Positions 1-8,704 of a DNA stretch of 64,000 nt are shown one piece after another; the stretch's first letter is position 1; every line of letters begins with the position of its first letter. The stretch spans positions 41,699 through 105,698 of the forward strand of contig NZ_JAAUWT010000018.1 of assembly GCF_014694455.1 (NCBI RefSeq), written 5' to 3'. This stretch comes from Vibrio sp. S9_S30. Lineage in GTDB: Bacteria; Pseudomonadota; Gammaproteobacteria; Enterobacterales; Vibrionaceae. The notes below the pieces were generated by a model. The model made no database searches, was not told the DNA's origin, and worked only from the letters and a program-made list of their open reading frames with translations. Both the position numbers and the translations under genes were made by a program.

Positions 1-228
1 GTCCATTTTTATCAAGCGATTATCTACGTTTTCTTTCGATAGCGTTTGCTTTAGAAAGCGACCAAAAGGGTCGTCGCCAACTCGTCCAAAAAACGCACTG
101 TGCCCCCCTAATCGTGCAATCGCTACTGCTACGTTAGCAGGAGCGCCGCCAGGGCATTTTAAGTACGTGCTATCCGTATCCGGAATCAAATCGACTACCG
201 CATCTCCGGTCACCCAAACTTTGTTCAT
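1..228 (-). CDS. Fructokinase, PfkB family (N-terminal 76 residues; rest lies outside the window)
   Basis: This is a partial gene whose start codon is the complement of positions 226-228; the frame is open to base 1. The N-terminus begins MNKVWVTGDAVVDLIP and continues with CPGGAPANVAVAIARLGG, the sugar-binding and N-terminal signature of ribokinase/PfkB kinases, followed by FFGRVGDDPFG. It closely resembles Vibrio fructokinases of the sucrose (scr/csc) type, which phosphorylate cytoplasmic fructose to fructose-6-phosphate. The GxGD catalytic motif would lie in the missing part. Neighbours that could confirm a sucrose operon lie to the left of the window. The symbol is left empty because scrK and cscK cannot be told apart from this fragment. 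Confidence 0.85.
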   Translation of the reverse strand, partial: MNKVWVTGDAVVDLIPDTDSTYLKCPGGAPANVAVAIARLGGHSAFFGRVGDDPFGRFLKQTLSKENVDNRLIKMD

Positions 229-691
229 TATCTATTCCTTTAAACGACTCATCATCGAACTTAACCAACTCGCTCGTACAACTCAAGGGGTAACCACAAT
301 GGGTGATAAATAGTGTAAGCAAATTGAATAAAGCGCATTGCTAAAAAGTAAGCGGAGCGATAACGCTTGTAAAGTGCTGTTTTGTATATATTTGGCTCAA
401 AATTTATCGTTACCTAAGGGGGTGAAATAGGGGCATGATTACGATATTTTTAGGCTATTGATTGTTATATCTATTCTTCATCGATCTCCATCCCACTTCT
501 GCATTTTTGAAAGTGATCGCTTTTCTGATGGCTACTGATTTAAAGAACTTACTATTGAGTGATTTTCTAAACAAAATGGTCGTCTATGCAAAACGTATTA
601 CGTTAATAGCTAATTAAGGGTTTCCTTATCTTGACTAATCCTTATTTATTAGTAAAATCTAAATTAGATTATGTTGAAGTGAGAGGTGTCG
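229..691. other. Intergenic region between the fructokinase gene and the arsR-type regulator
   Basis: The 463 bases hold the divergent promoters of the flanking genes and no convincing gene. A weak inverted repeat AAGCG-N9-CGCTT (350-368) lies 122 bases upstream of the fructokinase start and could be a LacI-type half-site pair; this is a guess. The right end carries two clear inverted repeats that are listed separately. Confidence 0.5.
634..670. promoter_or_regulatory. Two adjacent palindromes upstream of the ArsR-type gene (candidate autoregulatory operators)
   Basis: ACTAAT-N8-ATTAGT occupies 634-653 and the near-contiguous palindrome AATCTAA-A-TTAGATT occupies 656-670. The second ends 21 bases before the ATG of the regulator. 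ArsR/HlyU/BigR regulators bind AT-rich dyads overlapping their own promoters, so autoregulation and control of the downstream RND genes is the natural reading. No binding is demonstrated. Confidence 0.55.
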
Positions 692-985
692 ATGAGTCTT
701 CAAGAAATGAAAACAAGCTCAATAGAAGTCGCTGACATTCTTAGAGTCCTGTCGCATCCAGAACGCCTTCTGGTACTTTGTCAGCTTGTTGATGGTGAAG
801 TAGGAGCAGGGCAACTTCAGAGTGGATCGACACTCAGTCAGTCTGCCTTTTCACAACACCTTACGGTTTTGAGAAAAAACAATCTGGTGAGTGTCAGGAA
901 GGAGTCTCAGCAAGTTTTCTATTCACTCGCTGATAAACGGATAGAAAGATTGATTTATCACTTGCACGACATTTTCTGTTCGTAA
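692..985 (+). CDS. ArsR/SmtB-family regulator resembling HlyU/BigR (reactive-sulfur type)
   Basis: This is a 97-residue winged-helix repressor. The ATG at 692 is preferred over the GTG at 686 because GAGAGG (681-686) sits at proper spacing from it and the protein then begins MSLQEM, like HlyU. The recognition helix is seen in LSQSAFSQHLTVLRKNNLV. There is no metal-binding CxC pair. Instead there are two cysteines, C30 (in LLVLCQLV) and C96 (in HDIFCS), spaced exactly like the two cysteines that form the redox switch in V. cholerae HlyU. I infer a thiol or polysulfide-responsive repressor of the RND genes starting 93 bases downstream. A metal-sensing role is less likely. Confidence 0.8.
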   Translation: MSLQEMKTSSIEVADILRVLSHPERLLVLCQLVDGEVGAGQLQSGSTLSQSAFSQHLTVLRKNNLVSVRKESQQVFYSLADKRIERLIYHLHDIFCS

Positions 986-1078
986 ACCATTTTTCGATTT
1001 ATCTAAGTTTTCTTACTTTAACTGAAAATGTACGCACGTAGCGCGGGGTGCATGACGTACATAGAAAAGGAGCGAATA

Positions 1079-4000
1079 ATGAGGTCTGCAACAAATAGAG
1101 GGTTTGTTTACTCTGTCATGAACAGTTATTTCCCTCCGATACTCATCACCTTCGCACTGATTATGGGCGGAGTGGCTCTGTGGCTCACGCCAAAAGAGGA
1201 AGACCCACAAATCGTTGTCCCAATGGCAGACGTGTTGATTGATGCACCAGGATTAAGTGCAAAACAGGTTGAAAAGCAAGTCACTGAACCTTTAGAAAAG
1301 CTATTGGGCCAAATAGATGGGGTGGAATACGTTTACTCCACATCCATGGAAAACAAAGCACAAGTGGTTGTTCGTTATTATGTTGGCGAGAACCGGGAAA
1401 ATGCGTTAGTAAAGCTGTATAACAAAATCTATTCAAACCAAGATCTTATCCCTCCCTCAGTCAAGAATTGGGCAGTGAAACCTGTCGAGATTGACGATGT
1501 TCCGATAGTGGTTGCTGCTTTGTACTCAACCGACCCCGAGCAGCTTGGAACCTTTGAACTAAAGCGCATTGCCATGCAGGCAACGCAAAGGCTTAAGTCT
1601 CTCGATGATACCAATATTGTTAAAGTTACGGGGGGGCAGTCGAGAGTCGTGGAAGTGAAGTTAGACGCGTCCGCGATGGCTAGCCGGAAAACCACGATTG
1701 ACGACTTGCAACGTGCTTTTCGCTTGAGCCACGCCAAGCAAAGTGCGGGGACGTTCCACCAACTTGGTGAGGTTTACTATCTTGAGTCAGGACGATTTTT
1801 TAGTAGCGCCGAAGAGCTTGGCAGCCTGATCGTTAACGTTATTGACGGAAAGCCCGTCTATTTGAGGGATGTGGCTCTGATCAGTGATGGACCAGAAGAG
1901 TCCACGACCGATACGTGGATTCAATATGGAACGGCGGATGAGGCTTTCTACCCTGCGGTGTTCATTTCTGTCGCTAAGCAAAACGGTTCTAATGCCGTTA
2001 GAGTGGCGAACAAAGTGATTGAAGAGCTGAATTTACTCCAATCGACTCAATTTCCAAAAGAAGTCCAACTTGACATCATTAGAAACTATGGTGGAACCGC
2101 AAATGACAAAGTCGGCAATTTAGTATCAAGCCTAGGTATCTCAATTGTGACTGTTGTTGTGTTTGTTGGGCTATTTTTAAATTGGCGAAGTGCACTCGTC
2201 GTCGGGATAGCAATACCGATCAGTTATGGTGCTGCGTTAGGGATGGACCTTGCGTTTGGTTATTCCATTAACCGAGTCACTCTGTTTGCATTAATTTTAG
2301 CGCTCGGGCTTATTGTTGATGATCCTATAGCCAGTATAGATAACATTGAAAGATACCTGCGACGCAAAGATCTTACGCGTACACAAGCAATCGTATTAGC
2401 GATGGGGGAAATACGTTCAGCGCTTCTTATGTCGACAGTGGCCATTGTCATTGTGTTTACCCCCATGTTCTTCATTACAGGAATGATGGGACCCTACATG
2501 GCACCGCTTGCTTTTAATGTACCGGTCTCCGTTATATTTAGCACCATAGTCGCCTTTATGATTACGCCTTGGTTAGCCAGGAAAATTCTAAGAACAGCAG
2601 AAGCAAAAGGAACGTATCAATTAGAATCGACTCTGCTATATCGTGGATACAATACGTTACTGTCACCGATAATCTCGTCTAAAAAGCGCAGTTGGATATT
2701 TCTAGGTTTCGTTGCGGCACTGTTTATCGGAGCGGCATTATTACCTGCTTTGCGGCTTGTTCCATTAAAGCTCCTACCATACGACAACAAAAATGAATTC
2801 CAATTGATAGTGAACATGCCGGAATCAACGAGTTTTGTGAGCACGTCAAATGCCCTACGCGAGTTTTCAGACTATTTCATTCAGCAGCCAGAGGTTAAAT
2901 CGGTTTCTGGGTTCGCGGGGTTAGCGTCTCCTATGGATTTCAATGGCATGGTTAGGCACTATTTTATGCGAGATATGCCATATCAGGGAGAACTGAGAAT
3001 TGTTCTAGTGGACAAGGAAGAACGCAACTTTCAGTCGCACCAAATCGTTACGCGAGTCCGAGCCGATATTGAAGCCATTGCCACTCAATTTGGTGCATCG
3101 ATTCAGCTGGTTGAAGTCCCTCCTGGTCCGCCCGTTATCGCAACGCTTACGGCGGAAATTTATGGTGAAGAAACGACTTCCTACGAACGGTTACAAGACG
3201 AAGCTCAAAAAGTGGCGGCTCGCTTGAAGCAAGAACCATTTGTTTCCGAAGTGGATACCAGTATTCAAGATAAAACAGAGATCTGGCAATTTGTCGTCGA
3301 TAGGGAAAAAGCCACGCTTTCTGGAATATCCGTAAGGGATATCAACCAAACCCTCGTTGCCGCGAATCAAGGGGCTTTGTTGGCTAACCTAAAAATGGAA
3401 CGTGAAATTGAACCCCTTCCCGTGATTGTTCGATTGCCTGAATCGCAACGAGATAGCCTTAATAACCTGCTCTCGCTTTATGTCCGTGGTCAAGGTGGAA
3501 TCAGTAAGCACAACATTAACGGAAGCCTAGAAGATTCGCCTCAGCCACTCGTTCAACTTTCAGAATTGGGGTATTTTGAGAAAAGAGAGAAAGATCAGCC
3601 AATCTACCATAAGAATCTCAGACCGGTTGTGTATGTATACGCAGAAGCCGCGGGAAGAGTGCCTGGAGAAATTATTGCCGATGTCATTTCCGATGAAGGT
3701 AAAGAGCCATCAGGTGAATCGCGAGCATTGTCTGAAAGGCATTACTTGTCGAATGGAGGGCATCAGGGTTGGTCCGTAAGCGAAGGGATTAAGGTGGTAT
3801 GGAGTGGTGAAGGCGAATGGAAAATCACCGTTGACGTATTTCGTGATTTGGGCATTGCTTACGGAGCGGCTTTGTTGGGTGTTTTTATTGTAATGCTTAT
3901 TCAAACTGGGCTGCCTGCTGTTTCTGGGATCATCATGCTGGCAATCCCTCTGACGGTGATTGGTATTATGCCCGGTTTTTGGTTCCTCAACGTTATGAGC

Positions 4001-4390
4001 GCTGATATTAAAGGTTACCCCGATCCCGCTTTATTTACGGCAACGGCAATGATCGGCATGATCGCGCTAGCGGGTATTGTCGTACGGAACTCGCTTGTTC
4101 TTATCGAATTCATTCAGCAATCCTTAGCTCAGGGTAAAGCGCTCAAATCCTCTTTAATTGAATCTGGAGCCGTTAGGCTTCGACCAATACTGCTTACCGC
4201 CGGTACAACGTTGCTCGGTAACATTGTGATTACACTGGATCCTATTTTTAACGGTCTGGCTTGGGCTGTCATATTTGGGATAACGGCTTCAACCGTTTTT
4301 ACATTACTGGTTATTCCAGTGGTTTATCACCTAGCGTATTCAAATGTTGAAGGGCATGGTTTGCCAGTCAAAAACGGGGAAGAGATATGA
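1079..4390 (+). CDS. RND-family efflux permease (inner-membrane proton antiporter)
   Basis: The 1103-residue protein starts at the ATG at 1079, preceded by AAGGAG (1067-1072). It has the RND plan: a first membrane helix (about residues 15-35), a large periplasmic porter domain, a block of helices from about 350 with the proton-relay acidic pair D414-D415 in GLIVDDPIASIDNIER, a second periplasmic domain, and a final helix block from about 930. In family members these pumps export drugs, bile salts or metals using the proton motive force as a trimer bound to a fusion protein. The fusion protein follows and overlaps it by 4 bases, the reverse of the usual order. No outer-membrane factor is present, so a shared TolC is expected. 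Substrate is unknown. Confidence 0.88.
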   Translation: MRSATNRGFVYSVMNSYFPPILITFALIMGGVALWLTPKEEDPQIVVPMADVLIDAPGLSAKQVEKQVTEPLEKLLGQIDGVEYVYSTSMENKAQVVVRYYVGENRENALVKLYNKIYSNQDLIPPSVKNWAVKPVEIDDVPIVVAALYSTDPEQLGTFELKRIAMQATQRLKSLDDTNIVKVTGGQSRVVEVKLDASAMASRKTTIDDLQRAFRLSHAKQSAGTFHQLGEVYYLESGRFFSSAEELGSLIVNVIDGKPVYLRDVALISDGPEESTTDTWIQYGTADEAFYPAVFISVAKQNGSNAVRVANKVIEELNLLQSTQFPKEVQLDIIRNYGGTANDKVGNLVSSLGISIVTVVVFVGLFLNWRSALVVGIAIPISYGAALGMDLAFGYSINRVTLFALILALGLIVDDPIASIDNIERYLRRKDLTRTQAIVLAMGEIRSALLMSTVAIVIVFTPMFFITGMMGPYMAPLAFNVPVSVIFSTIVAFMITPWLARKILRTAEAKGTYQLESTLLYRGYNTLLSPIISSKKRSWIFLGFVAALFIGAALLPALRLVPLKLLPYDNKNEFQLIVNMPESTSFVSTSNALREFSDYFIQQPEVKSVSGFAGLASPMDFNGMVRHYFMRDMPYQGELRIVLVDKEERNFQSHQIVTRVRADIEAIATQFGASIQLVEVPPGPPVIATLTAEIYGEETTSYERLQDEAQKVAARLKQEPFVSEVDTSIQDKTEIWQFVVDREKATLSGISVRDINQTLVAANQGALLANLKMEREIEPLPVIVRLPESQRDSLNNLLSLYVRGQGGISKHNINGSLEDSPQPLVQLSELGYFEKREKDQPIYHKNLRPVVYVYAEAAGRVPGEIIADVISDEGKEPSGESRALSERHYLSNGGHQGWSVSEGIKVVWSGEGEWKITVDVFRDLGIAYGAALLGVFIVMLIQTGLPAVSGIIMLAIPLTVIGIMPGFWFLNVMSADIKGYPDPALFTATAMIGMIALAGIVVRNSLVLIEFIQQSLAQGKALKSSLIESGAVRLRPILLTAGTTLLGNIVITLDPIFNGLAWAVIFGITASTVFTLLVIPVVYHLAYSNVEGHGLPVKNGEEI

Positions 4391-5430
4391 AATCGTTAAA
4401 ACTTCTAGTCGGAACAGGTCTGTTTGCGATACTCACTGTTTTATTTATCTATATGGCTGGTGGATTCACTGAAAAAGTGGTGAGTAAACCGATAGCGCAA
4501 GTCAATACTTCAGACATCAGCACCCTTATTGTCGAATACACAAACCAGCCACAATTCCGCGAATTCTCGGGAACGGTTATCGCGGATCAGCAAGCGCAGC
4601 TCTCTGCCCGAGTCACCGCAAAAGTCGTTGAAATCATCGCTGATGTGGGTGACAGTGTCACGAAAGGTGCTATTTTGATGCGCCTTGAAAATGACGATTT
4701 GGACGCAAGAGTTAAGCAGGCGGAACAAAGCTTGTCTTCAGCTAAAGCGTCATTAAACGCGGCGTCCAAAGAGTATAATCGAGTGAGCGAGTTGGTTAAA
4801 AAAAGGCTACTTCCTCAGTCAGAATTTGACCGTATTGAATCGCAATTGGAATCAGCCAGAGCGTCGTTTAAGCAAAGGCAAGCGGTAATGGAGGAGGCAA
4901 AAACGACCTTTGATTATAGTGTGATTCGAGCACCTTTTGACGGCGTTATTACTACTAAGTCCATTGGGGTCGGTGATACCGCGATAGTTGGGGCATCTCT
5001 GATGACGCTGTACAATCCTCAATCATTGCAACTCAAGGTGAATGTATCCGAATCCTTGATTAATCGAATAAAGCTTGGAGCGGATTTAAAATTTACGCTC
5101 CCAACATCAGATTTATCCGGTAAAGCCAGTGTGGTCGAAATTTCGCCCTCTGCAGATAACGCTTCTCGGAGTTTCGTGGTGAAACTTTCTTTATCAAATA
5201 CCCCATTAATATACCCAGGTGTCTATGGCAAGGTTTCTGTCCTTAGCCACTATACGCGTGTGCTAAGTGTTCCAGAAAGTGCCCTTTATCAAGTTGGTCA
5301 GCTTGATTACGTAAAGGTGTACAAAGAAGGAAAATTAAAGACGCAATTAGTTCAGCTTGGGCAAGGTACAGAAGTGAGAAAAGGGTTGAAGGAAGGGGAT
5401 GCGGTAGTCATCAACCCACTGGGACTCTAG
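4387..5430 (+). CDS. RND efflux periplasmic adaptor (membrane fusion protein)
   Basis: The 347-residue adaptor has an N-terminal membrane anchor or uncleaved signal (residues 5-25). It continues with a biotinyl-lipoyl-like segment around ARVTAKVVEIIADVGDSV, an alpha-helical hairpin (about 105-170, rich in A, E, Q and S), the second lipoyl half with VIRAPFDGVITTKSIGVGD, a beta-barrel domain and a membrane-proximal domain. It bridges the permease to the outer-membrane channel. The start ATG overlaps the permease stop (ATGA), so translation is probably coupled. A perfect matS motif lies inside the coding sequence at 4649-4661. The anchor has no lipobox cysteine, unlike many AcrA-type adaptors. 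Confidence 0.87.
   Translation: MKSLKLLVGTGLFAILTVLFIYMAGGFTEKVVSKPIAQVNTSDISTLIVEYTNQPQFREFSGTVIADQQAQLSARVTAKVVEIIADVGDSVTKGAILMRLENDDLDARVKQAEQSLSSAKASLNAASKEYNRVSELVKKRLLPQSEFDRIESQLESARASFKQRQAVMEEAKTTFDYSVIRAPFDGVITTKSIGVGDTAIVGASLMTLYNPQSLQLKVNVSESLINRIKLGADLKFTLPTSDLSGKASVVEISPSADNASRSFVVKLSLSNTPLIYPGVYGKVSVLSHYTRVLSVPESALYQVGQLDYVKVYKEGKLKTQLVQLGQGTEVRKGLKEGDAVVINPLGL
4649..4661. promoter_or_regulatory. matS site (MatP-binding motif), copy 1
   Basis: GTGACAGTGTCAC matches the matS consensus GTGACRNYGTCAC in all defined positions. It lies inside the efflux adaptor gene. It is one of seven perfect copies in the window. Confidence 0.8.
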
Positions 5431-5511
5431 CCTATATTCTTACCTGTCTGCACGGTTCATTCATTGTGGATGGACCTTGCTTCTCCCATAACGGTATTCA
5501 AATTACCAATC

Positions 5512-6255
5512 TTACAGGGACCGCAAACCTTGAGCGATACGTTGAACCATAGCAACAGATTCCGGATTATCGCCATGAACGCACACCGTATCCGCTTCAA
5601 TTGGAATCACATTACCGTTTTCACTGGTAATGCTTCCATACTTGGCGAGCTGCATCACTTGGTGGAAAATGTCGTCTTCTTTGTGATGAACTGCATTGGG
5701 CTGGCTTCTTGGGACTAGGAGCCCATTATCTTGATACGCTCTATCTGCAAAGGCTTCAAACAAGAGTGGGACATTGAATCGATCAGCCAGATCAAGATAA
5801 CGTGAATTGTCAGCGGCAGCCAATATCATAACAGGGAGTGAGAAATTTTCGGCCGCAGCCAACACACCGACAAAAACGTCTTCATTTTGCATCATATCGT
5901 TATACAGCGCGCCATGAGGTTTAATGTAATCCAGATGCACATCGTTCAATGATGCGAGTGCCGTTAAAGCACCAACTTGGTACACCACAGAGTGTACTAT
6001 TTGGTCTTGTGTCATTGGAATGGAACGTCTTCCGAATCCGACAAGGTCGTTATAACCTGGATGGGCCCCAATTTTTACCGAATGGATTTTTGCGATCTTT
6101 AGGGTATTGGACATGACGTCTGGGTCTGAGGCATGAAACCCACATGCGATATTGGCCATATCAACCCACGGCATGACCTCTTCATCCAGACCCATTTTCC
6201 ATGTACCGAAGCTTTCACCCATGTCGCAGTTCAGTTTCAACCTTTCCTTGGTCAT
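5512..6255 (-). CDS. pxpA: 5-oxoprolinase subunit A (LamB/YcsF family)
   Basis: The 247-residue protein has the family hallmarks LNCDMGESFG near the N-terminus, NIACGFHASDP, IGAHPGYND, and KPHGALYN at mid-length. PxpA, with PxpB and PxpC, hydrolyses 5-oxoproline (a spontaneous damage product of glutamine) to glutamate with ATP. pxpB and pxpC are not adjacent here, so they must be elsewhere or absent. The gene converges on the efflux operon and is divergent from galE. The ATG lies at 6253-6255, preceded on its strand by a GGGAGA ribosome site. Confidence 0.88.
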   Translation of the reverse strand: MTKERLKLNCDMGESFGTWKMGLDEEVMPWVDMANIACGFHASDPDVMSNTLKIAKIHSVKIGAHPGYNDLVGFGRRSIPMTQDQIVHSVVYQVGALTALASLNDVHLDYIKPHGALYNDMMQNEDVFVGVLAAAENFSLPVMILAAADNSRYLDLADRFNVPLLFEAFADRAYQDNGLLVPRSQPNAVHHKEDDIFHQVMQLAKYGSITSENGNVIPIEADTVCVHGDNPESVAMVQRIAQGLRSL

Positions 6256-6495
6256 GTTCTGTATCTCTCCCTTTTTTATATAAGAGTAATGGGGTTTGAG
6301 TGGATTGAGAAGTCATTAGATTTGCACTGGAACTCCTCTATGTTCCAATTTTATTACCCTATAAATCATTATCGCGAATAATCGTGTAAAAACGCGGAAG
6401 ATTTTTCTATAAAATCCAGTTACTTTGTTTAAGAGACTACTAATCTGAGTTTATCAAAAGTAGAATGACACCAACCTCACCATTTAGGAATAATG

Positions 6496-7509
6496 ATGAA
6501 AGTACTTGTTACTGGTGGCATGGGCTATATTGGCAGCCACACTTGCATTCAAATGATAGAAGCTGGTATGACACCAGTCATTCTAGACAACTTGTACAAC
6601 AGTAAATCCAGCGTATTAGACCGGATTGAAAAGGTATCAGGAACTCGACCTGTTTTCGTAGAAGGTGATATACGAGACAAAGCATTGTTGGTCGAAACCA
6701 TGAAAGCCCATGAACTTGAAGCATGCATTCATTTTGCGGGGCTTAAAGCGGTGGGGGAATCGGTTCAGAAACCTTTAGAATACTACGACAATAATGTGCA
6801 TGGAACGCTAGTGCTTGTGGAAGCCATGCGCGAAGCTCACGTAAAAACATTGGTATTCAGTTCCTCTGCTACCGTTTATGGCGATCCCGCTTCTGTCCCG
6901 ATTACAGAAGATTTTCCAACCAGCGCGACCAACCCATATGGTCGGAGCAAGCTTATGGTTGAAGAGTGTTTAACCGATTTTCAAAAGGCGAATCCAGATT
7001 GGAGTATTACGCTATTACGATACTTCAATCCCGTAGGTTCTCATCCAACGGGGGATCTAGGAGAAGATCCACAAGGCATTCCTAACAATTTAATGCCTTT
7101 TGTTTCTCAAGTTGCTGTTGGGCGTAGAGCGTTTTTATCCGTTTTTGGCAGTGATTACCCAACAAAAGACGGAACCGGCGTACGTGACTACATTCATGTC
7201 ATGGATCTGGCGGACGGGCACCTTGCTGCATTAAATACTGTAGGCAATAAAAATGGGCTACATATCTATAACTTAGGCACAGGAAACGGCTACAGTGTGA
7301 TGGATATGGTCAAAGCATTTGAAAAAGCCTGCGGTAAAGAGATTCCCTATAAACTGGTGGATCGCAGACCTGGGGATATAGCAGAATGTTGGGCTGATCC
7401 TAAGAAAGCCATTGATGAACTTGGCTGGAAAGCAGAGCGTTCATTAGAGTTAATGACCGAAGATACGTGGCGTTGGCAGTCACAAAACCCTGAAGGGTAT
7501 ACCGAGTAG
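6496..7509 (+). CDS. galE: UDP-glucose 4-epimerase
   Basis: This is an extended short-chain dehydrogenase that interconverts UDP-glucose and UDP-galactose with bound NAD. The Rossmann motif GGMGYIGSH is at the N-terminus. Starting at ATG 6496 puts the catalytic serine at S124 (SSSATVYG), followed by the YGRSK Tyr/Lys pair, the numbering of the E. coli enzyme; the AGGA at 6486-6489 also fits 6496 better than the ATG at 6493. Length is 337 residues, normal for GalE. It stands alone, with its own terminator and no gal operon genes, so it probably serves surface-polysaccharide precursor supply. Confidence 0.93.
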   Translation: MKVLVTGGMGYIGSHTCIQMIEAGMTPVILDNLYNSKSSVLDRIEKVSGTRPVFVEGDIRDKALLVETMKAHELEACIHFAGLKAVGESVQKPLEYYDNNVHGTLVLVEAMREAHVKTLVFSSSATVYGDPASVPITEDFPTSATNPYGRSKLMVEECLTDFQKANPDWSITLLRYFNPVGSHPTGDLGEDPQGIPNNLMPFVSQVAVGRRAFLSVFGSDYPTKDGTGVRDYIHVMDLADGHLAALNTVGNKNGLHIYNLGTGNGYSVMDMVKAFEKACGKEIPYKLVDRRPGDIAECWADPKKAIDELGWKAERSLELMTEDTWRWQSQNPEGYTE

Positions 7510-7519
7510 TAAATGTAAC

Positions 7520-7545
7520 AAAAGGAGCGACTTCGCTCCTTTTTT
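7520..7545 (+). terminator. Intrinsic terminator of galE
   Basis: The stem AAGGAGCG / CGCTCCTT with a short loop is followed by a run of T. It starts 11 bases after the galE stop. Confidence 0.85.
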
Positions 7546-7604
7546 GATCTGAATCCACATTTTTCGTAAAAATCTCGTTAAGGACTTCCGCTCAATTCAT
7601 AACC

Positions 7605-7613
7605 TGCTAAAAT
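7605..7613 (+). promoter_or_regulatory. Candidate extended -10 promoter for the small gene at 7701
   Basis: TGCTAAAAT (7605-7613) is an extended -10 element and no good -35 box is visible. Transcription from about 7620 to the terminator at 7860 would give a compact transcript of about 240 nt. Confidence 0.4.
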
Positions 7614-7700
7614 GCCCGCGTTGCTTATTTTTGAATGTTAAAAAACATCACCTTAACGCATGCAGCAACAATTTTGTAATTCAATGTTCAGGGGACACCG

Positions 7701-7778
7701 ATGGAGCTAGCGCTTATCATCACTTTCATCGTTGCAGCTGCTGTAATGGTCAAGAGAGAGATGGCAGAAAAGAAATAA
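7701..7778 (+). CDS. Small single-pass membrane protein, 25 residues
   Basis: The reading frame begins MELALIITFIVAAAVM and ends with a charged tail (VKREMAEKK). It forms one hydrophobic helix of about 16 residues followed by a positively charged end, a typical single-span topology with the tail in the cytoplasm. AGGGGA (7690-7695) precedes the ATG at good spacing. The frame sits between a candidate extended -10 promoter and a strong terminator, in a stretch with no other gene. I do not recognise a family. The transcript could instead act as an RNA. Confidence 0.55.
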   Translation: MELALIITFIVAAAVMVKREMAEKK

Positions 7779-7832
7779 TCTCGAAATATTTCAGTCACTT
7801 TTTGATTACTTTTTAGAAATTTTCGAGCTTGT

Positions 7833-7860
7833 AAAAATCCAGCGTAAGCTGGATTTTTTG
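7833..7860 (+). terminator. Strong intrinsic terminator after the 25-residue gene
   Basis: The perfect stem AAAAATCCAGC / GCTGGATTTTT with a GTAA tetraloop ends in a T run. It ends the monocistronic transcript of the small gene. Confidence 0.88.
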
Positions 7861-8027
7861 CATATTAAATACAGAATTCTTTGGGTTACCACCACGTTTA
7901 ATATAAGCCTAAACTTCTCTTTAACCTGAACTCGGGATACAGAGGTTAGCTAACCCATTAAAATGCAGGCATAGTCTCAAGTGGAGGTGAGCCGGTAGCC
8001 AGATACACAATCATTTGTAAGAGGCAT

Positions 8028-8666
8028 TTAACGATGCCATTCAAGTATGGAGTATAGATGTATGTACTTTAGAATGGGGGCATTGTTGTTGGGTTTTCGG
8101 AGAGGATGGGCATAGCTAAGATAACAAGGATGGATAGAAAATCGATGCTCAAGTTCGTTATAAATTGAATTTTCTGAGTTCCATAATAAGACGCCTTGTT
8201 CTTTGTATTCCTCTGCGTTTTTGGGAAGTTCAGAATTCCACCAACTCAAGATCTCACGACTCCATTTGCTGCGTGTAAACCAATGATCGGCAATCACGAC
8301 CAATAGATCATTCGGTTGTATGGCATACCCATACTCAGCTTGCCATTGACTTATGTCTCTCAACATTTTTTCACGGCAACTTTTGCTGGCACTCATTAAG
8401 TGGTGGCTATGTACCCAAACCGTGCCAATATCAGAGGACACTCGGAAATGGAAAGGCTGATCGGGAACGGGAAGGCTTTCTATGGACTCGAAGTAATTGG
8501 GGTGATCATATTCTGTGAACTTACTTGCCATTCTACGTGCAAACGCTAAACCGAGATGATGTTCACTCATGCCACGATTATGTACGGTTGGGTAATGGCT
8601 TTCGCATAATTTCAGGCAGTCACCCTGAAAATCAATCAATCCTTGAATGACTAAATCTTTTAACAA
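8028..8666 (-). CDS. Hypothetical protein, 212 residues
   Basis: I do not recognise this protein. It is soluble, has no signal peptide or membrane helix, and is rich in His and Trp (e.g. WVHSHHLMSAS and ADHWFTRSKWSREILSWW). The start appears to be a TTG at 8664-8666, with an AGGAG ribosome site 8 bases upstream. That site lies in the arm of a small hairpin (8669-8695), which could tune translation or act as a weak terminator for the upstream msrQ. The gene follows msrPQ in the same direction but the 38-base gap and hairpin leave co-transcription open. Codon use looks like its neighbours. Confidence 0.7.
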   Translation of the reverse strand: MLKDLVIQGLIDFQGDCLKLCESHYPTVHNRGMSEHHLGLAFARRMASKFTEYDHPNYFESIESLPVPDQPFHFRVSSDIGTVWVHSHHLMSASKSCREKMLRDISQWQAEYGYAIQPNDLLVVIADHWFTRSKWSREILSWWNSELPKNAEEYKEQGVLLWNSENSIYNELEHRFSIHPCYLSYAHPLRKPNNNAPILKYIHLYSILEWHR

Positions 8667-8668
8667 AC

Positions 8669-8695
8669 AGAGCTCTCCTAGTGCAAGGAGAACTC
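8669..8695 (-). other. Hairpin between msrQ and the hypothetical gene, overlapping its ribosome site
   Basis: The arms CTCCT and AGGAG with partly paired flanks (GAG/CTC) enclose a six-base loop. There is no T run, so it is not a good terminator. On the minus-strand RNA one arm contains the AGGAG used by the TTG-start gene, so it may occlude translation initiation. Confidence 0.4.
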
Positions 8696-8704
8696 AAAGA
8701 CTCC

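Noticed and set aside
528..617. 29-codon frame starting MATDLKNLLL before the arsR-type gene
   Set aside because: It has no ribosome site and no terminator, and it runs into the operator region.
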